Positions 5,867-10,363 of a DNA stretch of 10,363 nt are shown in pieces (the stretch's first letter is position 1; every line of letters begins with the position of its first letter). The notes beneath the pieces were generated by a model. It searched no databases, was not told the DNA's origin, and was given only the letters and a program-made list of their open reading frames with translations. The stretch spans positions 1 to 10,363 of the forward strand of contig JAICMB010000072.1 of the NCBI GenBank assembly GCA_025929455.1, in the 5' to 3' direction. This DNA comes from Bryobacteraceae bacterium. GTDB taxonomy: Bacteria > Acidobacteriota > Terriglobia > Bryobacterales > Bryobacteraceae. Position numbers and translations under genes: made by a program.

Positions 5867-8244
5867 TCTCCCTTGATTCCTGCGTATTTTTCGACCAGCT
5901 TTTTTAATCCGAAGCCGGGGAAACTAACCGTTAGTTTAGCGTCATCGCCGTCGCCTTCGCGCCGCAGCACGGTGCCGCGCCCGTATTTGGGATGCACGAT
6001 GGTCATACCCGCGCGGAAACCTCTGGCGCCGGATGGGGCGGAACGCGCGGCGAACGACGAAGCACGCGGGGGCGCAGGATGTTGCGCGGCGGGTGGATTC
6101 GAAGCTGCGGGACGGGGCGGTGGTGCGGGCGACTGCACCGGACGGACCGGCGCGCCGCGCTCCGCGAAAAATTGGCCGATGTTCTCCACGGAATTGTACG
6201 TCTTGCCCGTATACAAGTTCCGCTTCACCGTCTCCCGCACTTCGTGCCGTTCCGTGAACAGATCCACGTGGTCGTCATCGTCTTCATGGCGCCTGCGCGG
6301 GCTAAAGTCCTGCGTAAGCTGTTTCGGAACTTCCTTCAGGAAACGTGACGGAATCGTCGGCTCGGACTGCCCCCCGCCGAACCGCCGCCGAAACCGCGCG
6401 TTGGTAAGGTACAGACGCTTCTCCGCTCGCGTCATGCCCACGTAGCATAGCCGCCGCTCTTCTTCCATCTCCGCCGCCGAGTTCAACGACCGGCTGTGCG
6501 GGAACAGGCCTTCTTCGAGACCGGCGATAAACACCACCGGAAACTCCAGGCCCTTGGCGTTGTGCATGGTCAGCAGCGACACGCGCGCCGCCAGATCGAT
6601 GTCGTCCGTTTGCGCGACAAGCGCGGCGTGATCGAGAAAATCGGTGAGGCTTTCGCCGCGCTCGGCCGCTTCCGCCGCGGCGTTCATCAGTTCCTGTATG
6701 TTGCCGATGCGCGCTTCCGTTTCCGGATCGTTGTCGGCTTCGAGCATCTTGCCGTACCCCGTGCGGTCCAGCAGTTCGCGGAGCACGTCGTTGATCGCTG
6801 GCTTAGTGTCCGACGCGGCAAACTCGGACAGTTCGGTGATGATGTTCCGGAACGCACGCAGCGATGCTTCGGCCCGTCCCGGAAGCGTGTGCTCGTCTAA
6901 CATCCGCCCGATCGCCGACCACACGCTCAGTTCGTTCTGCAGCGCGTACTGCTCAATCTGTTCGATCGTAGTCTTGCCGATGCCGCGCGCCGGCGTATTG
7001 ATAATCCGCAGCAAACTGATCGAATCGTGCGGGCTCCCGAGCACCTTCAAATACGACAGCAGGTCCTTAATCTCCGCGCGCTGGTAAAAGCTGAAGCCGC
7101 CCACCACGACATATTTGCGCCCGTACCGCCGCAGCGCCTCTTCGATCTGCCGCGACTGGAAATTCGTGCGGTACAGGACCGCCACGCGCTCTTCCGGATT
7201 CTTCAGCAGCGTTTTCTCGATGGTGTCCGCGATGAACAGCGCTTCGTTCTCCGCGTCCGGCGCTTCGTAGCGGACAATGGCGTCGCCCGCGCCCGCATCT
7301 GTCCACAGCCACTTGCCTTTGCGCTCTTTGTTGTTGGCGACGACCGCGCTGGCGGCCTCCAGGATGTTCTTCGTCGATCGGTAATTCCGCTCCAGGCGGA
7401 TCACCGTCGCGTTTGGAAAATCGCGCTCGAAATCCAGAATGTTGTGAATGTCGGCGCCGCGCCAGCCGTAGATGGACTGGTCCTCGTCGCCCACCACACA
7501 GATGTTATGCCGCTTTTCGGTCAGCAGCCGTATCAACTCGTACTGGCTGCGATTGGTGTCCTGATACTCGTCGATCATGACGAACTCGAAACGCTCGTTG
7601 TACTGCCGCCGCAGGTCGGTATCGTGCCGCAGCAGCCGCACCGATTCGAGCAGCAGATCGTCAAAGTCGAGCGCGTTCGCCTGCCGCAAACGTGCTTCGT
7701 AATCGTCGTAGATCTTCGCTAGCCGCGACGTCTTCTGGTCTTTCGCGTCCTTATAAACGTCCTGCGGCGTAATCTTGTGGCTCTTGTTATGGCTGATCCA
7801 CGACGACATCGCGCGGTACTGCATGAACTTGTCATCGAGGCCCAGCGCGCGGTAGATCGATTTCAGTAACGCGACCTGGTCGTCGTCATCGTAGATCGTG
7901 AACTGGCGCGTGAAATTCGGGCGGATGTCGGCAAGCCGCTCGCCGTCGCGCCGCAGCATGCGTACGCAGAACGAGTGAAACGTGCTCACCAGCGGCCGGT
8001 TGCGCGAATCCGGATCGCCCAGCAGCTTCGACACACGCCCGCGCATCTCGTCCGCGGCTTTGTTCGTGAACGTCACCGCCAGCACGCACGGCGGCGGCAC
8101 GTGATGCGCTTCGATCAGGTGCGCGATACGGTGCGTGATCACGCGCGTCTTGCCGCTGCCCGCACCGGCCAGTAGCAATAGCGGACCTTCGGCGTGCGCG
8201 ACGGCAGCGCGCTGTTCAGGATTCAGGCCTTCAAGAAAATCCAT
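5863..8244 (-). CDS. pcrA: UvrD/PcrA-type superfamily 1 DNA helicase
   Basis: A 793-residue 3'-5' DNA helicase of the UvrD/Rep/PcrA group, which unwinds DNA in excision and mismatch repair and clears proteins or stalled polymerase from DNA. All helicase motifs are intact: Walker A GAGSGKT at 27-33, TFTNKAADEM at 58-67, FHSFC at 89-93, Walker B with DEYQDTN at 225-231, GDEDQSIYGWRGA at 252-264, ERNYRST at 285-291, TMHNAKGLEFPVVFIAGLEE at 559-578 and YVGMTRAEKRLYL at 601-613. A proline- and alanine-rich linker (about 695-740) leads to a C-terminal Tudor-like segment, GMTIVHPKYGRGTVL at 746-760, the RNA-polymerase-contacting module of PcrA. Length is normal for the family. The ATG at 8244 begins the expected N-terminus FLEGLNPEQRAAV. 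No Shine-Dalgarno sequence is visible; a short pyrimidine-rich leader precedes it. The choice between the names pcrA and uvrD is conventional. Confidence 0.95.
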   Translation of the reverse strand: MDFLEGLNPEQRAAVAHAEGPLLLLAGAGSGKTRVITHRIAHLIEAHHVPPPCVLAVTFTNKAADEMRGRVSKLLGDPDSRNRPLVSTFHSFCVRMLRRDGERLADIRPNFTRQFTIYDDDDQVALLKSIYRALGLDDKFMQYRAMSSWISHNKSHKITPQDVYKDAKDQKTSRLAKIYDDYEARLRQANALDFDDLLLESVRLLRHDTDLRRQYNERFEFVMIDEYQDTNRSQYELIRLLTEKRHNICVVGDEDQSIYGWRGADIHNILDFERDFPNATVIRLERNYRSTKNILEAASAVVANNKERKGKWLWTDAGAGDAIVRYEAPDAENEALFIADTIEKTLLKNPEERVAVLYRTNFQSRQIEEALRRYGRKYVVVGGFSFYQRAEIKDLLSYLKVLGSPHDSISLLRIINTPARGIGKTTIEQIEQYALQNELSVWSAIGRMLDEHTLPGRAEASLRAFRNIITELSEFAASDTKPAINDVLRELLDRTGYGKMLEADNDPETEARIGNIQELMNAAAEAAERGESLTDFLDHAALVAQTDDIDLAARVSLLTMHNAKGLEFPVVFIAGLEEGLFPHSRSLNSAAEMEEERRLCYVGMTRAEKRLYLTNARFRRRFGGGQSEPTIPSRFLKEVPKQLTQDFSPRRRHEDDDDHVDLFTERHEVRETVKRNLYTGKTYNSVENIGQFFAERGAPVRPVQSPAPPPRPAASNPPAAQHPAPPRASSFAARSAPSGARGFRAGMTIVHPKYGRGTVLRREGDGDDAKLTVSFPGFGLKKLVEKYAGIKGE

Positions 8245-8246
8245 GG

Positions 8247-8268
8247 AGAGCTGTTGGGGGAGGGCTCT
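8247..8268. repeat. 5-bp inverted repeat in the helicase leader
   Basis: AGAGC at 8247-8251 and GCTCT at 8264-8268 can pair around a 12-base loop. On the minus strand this hairpin would cover nearly the whole predicted leader and end 2 bases before the helicase ATG, where no Shine-Dalgarno sequence is found. On the plus strand it is followed by a run of six T (8268-8273) and would look like a weak terminator, but no plus-strand gene ends here. Confidence 0.3.
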
Positions 8269-8273
8269 TTTTT

Positions 8274-8301
8274 ATTGTACCCGCCGGTGCCGATGTGACG
8301 A
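8274..8301 (-). promoter_or_regulatory. candidate sigma-70-like promoter for the helicase gene
   Basis: On the minus strand TCGTCA (8296-8301) stands 16 bases before TACAAT (8274-8279), matching 4 of 6 and 5 of 6 consensus positions. A start near 8267 would give a leader of about 23 bases. The element sits in the 71-base gap between the PIN toxin stop and the helicase ATG, where a promoter would be expected. It is a consensus match only. Confidence 0.4.
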
Positions 8302-8315
8302 TACCGTGGACAACA

Positions 8316-8747
8316 TCAAGGCAAGAGGTCGAGCGCGCGCGTGAGGCGGGGGCCAACGCGGACGACGCCAAAATCGCGGCGGTCGCTTGTAAGAACGCGG
8401 TAAACGCGGCGGCGCTCTGCTACAGCAGCAACCGTCCCGTCGACGAGTCCGAGGCCGAGGCTTTGAAACTTGACATCAAGCTCCAGAGCTCTGGCGATGT
8501 CGGTTGGAAGCGGCAGTTCGTATTCGTAGCGTGTGGCAGGGTCGAAGATCTCGGCGATGAGTGTGCGCATCGCTTTGCGCTCCGCTCGCAGGAAGTAATC
8601 CACTTCCGCGAGGACGAGTCCGGGTACGATCACGGCAGCGGCTGAAGTCAGGATTCGTTCGTATTCCGGAAAACTCGGTTGTCCGGTTGGAGTGCGAGCG
8701 AGCGCGCGCAGTAGACCGCTGGTATCGGCAACGATCGGCGGGATCAA
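8316..8747 (-). CDS. vapC: PIN-domain ribonuclease toxin, VapC-like
   Basis: A 143-residue PIN-domain protein, a metal-dependent RNase fold used by VapC toxins to cut tRNA or rRNA and stop growth. The acidic residues of the active site are in place: Asp8 in VADTSGLL, Glu48 in LVLAEVDYFLR, Asp103 in LGLVDGTVAAVAER and Asp122 in LTSDRRDF. Length is typical of the family. The start is TTG at 8747. Its last two bases and the following A form the TGA of the antitoxin gene (TTGA overlap), and the frame must begin here to include the catalytic Asp8. An AGGA lies directly before it. This arrangement would limit toxin translation relative to antitoxin. The pair sits upstream of the helicase with no sign of a mobile element. 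The cellular target cannot be inferred. Confidence 0.85.
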   Translation of the reverse strand: MIPPIVADTSGLLRALARTPTGQPSFPEYERILTSAAAVIVPGLVLAEVDYFLRAERKAMRTLIAEIFDPATRYEYELPLPTDIARALELDVKFQSLGLGLVDGTVAAVAERRRVYRVLTSDRRDFGVVRVGPRLTRALDLLP

Positions 8748-8971
8748 TCCTCGATATCCCGGAAGAGCTCGGATTCGTCGCCGAGCTTGCTGTTCGTAGA
8801 CTCGAACAGAAGCGTTGAGGGGGGCCGCCGGCCGGAATAGTAGCGCGACGCGACGACGCGCAGGCCCTTGCGGATCAGATCGGAGGCAGAAAGTCCCGCC
8901 GCGCGTGCCCGCTTTAATGCCCGGACGTCCTCTTCATCCAGCCGAATCGTCGTGGAGATAAGACGCGCCAT
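8744..8971 (-). CDS. vapB: ribbon-helix-helix antitoxin, VapB-like
   Basis: A 75-residue protein whose first 40 residues fit a ribbon-helix-helix DNA-binding domain: a beta strand STTIRLDEEDVRALKR (6-21), a turn AAGLSASDLIRKGLRVV (24-40). The remaining, more acidic tail (LGDESELFRDIED) would wrap the toxin active site, as in VapBC and related pairs. It is expected to neutralise the PIN toxin encoded immediately after it and to repress their shared promoter. ATG 8971 was chosen because it begins the DNA-binding strand; a longer version would add a hydrophobic run unlike the family. No Shine-Dalgarno sequence is evident. The gene is divergent from the barrel gene, with 192 bases between the two starts. 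Family subgroup is uncertain. Confidence 0.8.
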   Translation of the reverse strand: MARLISTTIRLDEEDVRALKRARAAGLSASDLIRKGLRVVASRYYSGRRPPSTLLFESTNSKLGDESELFRDIED

Positions 8972-8985
8972 ACATTCAACATACA
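8969..8985. promoter_or_regulatory. possible antitoxin operator, two CATACA repeats
   Basis: CATACA occurs at 8969-8974 and again at 8980-8985, so the copies are 11 bases apart, one helical turn. The first copy includes the antitoxin start codon. Ribbon-helix-helix antitoxins bind paired short sites at their own promoters, so this is a reasonable candidate for self-repression. The repeats are short and could be chance. Confidence 0.3.
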
Positions 8986-9163
8986 GCAGAAAGGACACGA
9001 CGCGCCAAACGCTCATTCCGAATATCAAGACGCGAAACCATCGCATACCGCGAAGCGTCCGAGCACACTGGTCCCTTTCGCGCCGGGTCTTCGCACGCTT
9101 TCGGCACTGTGCTTGCGTTCCGCAGCGTCTTGTACGCTCAGCGCGGGACCGAAACGAACAACC

Positions 9164-10357
9164 ATGGCAAACAGACCCGTTGCGTTCCGGCTACTGTTAG
9201 CGCACGCTGCCGTCGCTCTATTCACAGCGGGCACAATGTTCGCGCAGCGTGTCTCCTTCGGCTTCGTCGGAGGCACGCATTTTACCCGAGACTTTCCAAT
9301 TTCCAGGACTGGATCCGCTGATCCGGAGTTCCCCCAAGGCCTGACTGCCTTCGATCTTTTCTCGGACAAACGGAGCTTGCTCGCGGGGCTCTCGGTCGAC
9401 ATTTACCTGGGCCAAGGGTTCTCCCTCGAAGGCGACGCTTTACACCGTAATCTGCACCTGCAATCGCGATTCATTTTTCCTGATGGATCTACGCGGAATT
9501 CCGTCCAGACCACGGTAGGTACCTGGGAGTGGCCGGTATTGGCGAAGTACCGATTTCGTTCGAGCCAAACCGCACAACCATTCGTGGAGGCGGGGCCGTC
9601 GTTCAGGACGCGTAATAATCCGGCGCCTTCAGAGCCATCGCAGTTCGGAGGCACTGTTGGAACGGGCGTTGAGCTCCGCTTTGGCCGGTTTCGTGTCTCA
9701 CCAGCGCTGCGGTACACGCGATGGCAGTACGACGGCGATTATCCGCGTATCGCGACAAAACGCGATCAAATTGAGTTCGTGACCGGAATCAGTTATACCA
9801 CTTCAGTCCCGTCATGGCGGCTGGGGAACACGAAGATCCGTTTTGGACTGATTGGCGGAACTCCGCTGACCAGCGGCATAAAGCAGTTGGCCCCGACCTC
9901 GCGTATCGATGAAGCGCAGGGCTATATCGGAGGTTTGACACTTGAAACGGAATTGAACCGCCGCCTCTCGATCGAAGTGAATGGCCTATACCGCCCGTTT
10001 CGCGCTGACGACTATCAACTTGACATGTTTTCGGGCAGTGCACCATTTGAGTCGTCGTTTGAGTTCACTGTCGTGACCTGGGAATTTCCGATACTCGCGA
10101 AATATCGCCTGTCGACAGCGTCGAACATCAACCCGGTGCTTGAAGCGGGACCTTCGTTTCGGGCTGCCGGCAATCTGAATGGGCTTAATCCCTCGCACTA
10201 CGGGTTCAGCGTCGGAGGTGGGATTGAGACACGCTATAAAGCCATGAACATCAGCCCGGTACTGCGGTATACGCGGTGGGCGGACGATGCGGTCTCTGCG
10301 GGCGCGTGGCGCACGGCGCCCAACCAGATGGAATTGCTTGTTTCATTCACGTTCTGA
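9164..10357 (+). CDS. exported outer-membrane beta-barrel protein with two tandem related halves
   Basis: A 397-residue protein with a signal peptide (basic MANRPVAFR, hydrophobic LLLAHAAVALF, likely cleavage after TMFA at 27). The rest alternates polar and aromatic residues in short strands, and the last residue is Phe in LLVSFTF, the usual signal for outer-membrane barrel assembly. Two halves (about 29-213 and 224-397) repeat the same strand order. WEWPVLAKYR at 121, VEAGPSFR at 141 and SPALRYTRW at 179 recur 185 residues later as WEFPILAKYR, LEAGPSFR and SPVLRYTRW. Each half is the size of a small eight-strand barrel, so the product may be a 16-strand pore or two linked small barrels. The ATG at 9164 was chosen because the signal peptide begins there; a GTG at 9113 is a possible earlier start. 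No ribosome site is clear. It lies divergent from the toxin-antitoxin pair, with no partner gene before the window ends. Substrate or binding role unknown. Confidence 0.75.
   Translation: MANRPVAFRLLLAHAAVALFTAGTMFAQRVSFGFVGGTHFTRDFPISRTGSADPEFPQGLTAFDLFSDKRSLLAGLSVDIYLGQGFSLEGDALHRNLHLQSRFIFPDGSTRNSVQTTVGTWEWPVLAKYRFRSSQTAQPFVEAGPSFRTRNNPAPSEPSQFGGTVGTGVELRFGRFRVSPALRYTRWQYDGDYPRIATKRDQIEFVTGISYTTSVPSWRLGNTKIRFGLIGGTPLTSGIKQLAPTSRIDEAQGYIGGLTLETELNRRLSIEVNGLYRPFRADDYQLDMFSGSAPFESSFEFTVVTWEFPILAKYRLSTASNINPVLEAGPSFRAAGNLNGLNPSHYGFSVGGGIETRYKAMNISPVLRYTRWADDAVSAGAWRTAPNQMELLVSFTF
9248..9802 (+). repeat. barrel protein, first repeat half
   Basis: Encodes residues 29-213, beginning RVSFGFVGGTHF and ending FVTGISYTT. 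It contains the WEWPVLAKYR, AGPSFR and RYTRW landmarks. It is longer than the second half by about ten residues in its first loop, between the opening strand and LLAGLSVDI. Confidence 0.65.
9833..10354 (+). repeat. barrel protein, second repeat half
   Basis: Encodes residues 224-397, beginning KIRFGLIGGTPL and ending in the C-terminal Phe. Landmarks follow the first half at a constant 185-residue offset over the last two thirds. The DNA of the two halves has clearly diverged, so the duplication is old rather than a recent tandem copy. Confidence 0.65.
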
Positions 10358-10363
10358 CTTCGC

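Noticed and set aside
8247..8273. Hairpin plus six T on the plus strand as an intrinsic terminator
   Set aside because: No plus-strand gene ends there; both flanking genes are on the minus strand and the T-run lies in the helicase promoter region.
440..8645. Long plus-strand open frames opposite the ligase, dioxygenase, permease and helicase genes
   Set aside because: They are mirror frames of GC-rich coding DNA, rich in Arg, His and Ala, with no recognisable domains, while the minus-strand products show intact family motifs.
8316..8971. The toxin-antitoxin pair as part of a new defence island or mobile element
   Set aside because: No integrase, transposase, terminal repeats or other defence genes are nearby; neighbours are housekeeping and catabolic genes.

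Overview
The window is a GC-rich stretch of bacterial chromosome with closely packed genes. The style of the proteins fits an Acidobacteriota-like soil bacterium (Solibacter/Bryobacter type): a short homogentisate dioxygenase, an APC permease with an extra TM1-TM2 loop, and an outer-membrane barrel with an Ala-Gln-type signal cleavage site. That placement is a judgement from the appearance of the sequence and has not been tested.

Layout from left to right. Positions 3-236 (+) hold the 3' end of a cytochrome c-like gene whose haem-ligand positions look mutated. It is followed by scrambled remnants of a helix-hairpin-helix (ComEA-like) gene at about 254-380, so the left edge looks like a decaying locus. 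From 472 to 8971 every gene is on the minus strand. In transcription order these are: a VapB-like ribbon-helix-helix antitoxin and a VapC-like PIN toxin (8971 to 8316); a full-length UvrD/PcrA helicase (8244 to 5863); an unrecognised 52-residue, very basic small protein that overlaps the helicase stop codon; an APC-family amino acid permease (5690 to 4170); and a tight three-gene cluster of homogentisate 1,2-dioxygenase, a flavin-reductase-like protein and an acetyl-CoA-synthetase-family ligase (4081 to 472). From 9164 to 10357 (+) a divergent gene encodes an exported beta-barrel protein built from two related halves.

The three-gene cluster has the clearest metabolic logic. Homogentisate dioxygenase opens the ring of the tyrosine/phenylalanine catabolite homogentisate, and that pathway ends in fumarate plus acetoacetate. 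The ligase in the same operon carries Gly where classical acetyl-CoA synthetase has the pocket-closing Trp, in an SGGTE context like that of acetoacetyl-CoA synthetases. It may therefore activate the acetoacetate released. The maleylacetoacetate isomerase and fumarylacetoacetase genes are not in the window. The permease just upstream could supply amino acids, but that link is only positional.

No complete new defence or mobile system is visible. The most unusual items are the small basic protein coupled to the helicase gene, the tandem-duplicated outer-membrane barrel, and the predicted enlarged acyl pocket of the ligase. No tRNA, rRNA, CRISPR array or insertion sequence was seen.
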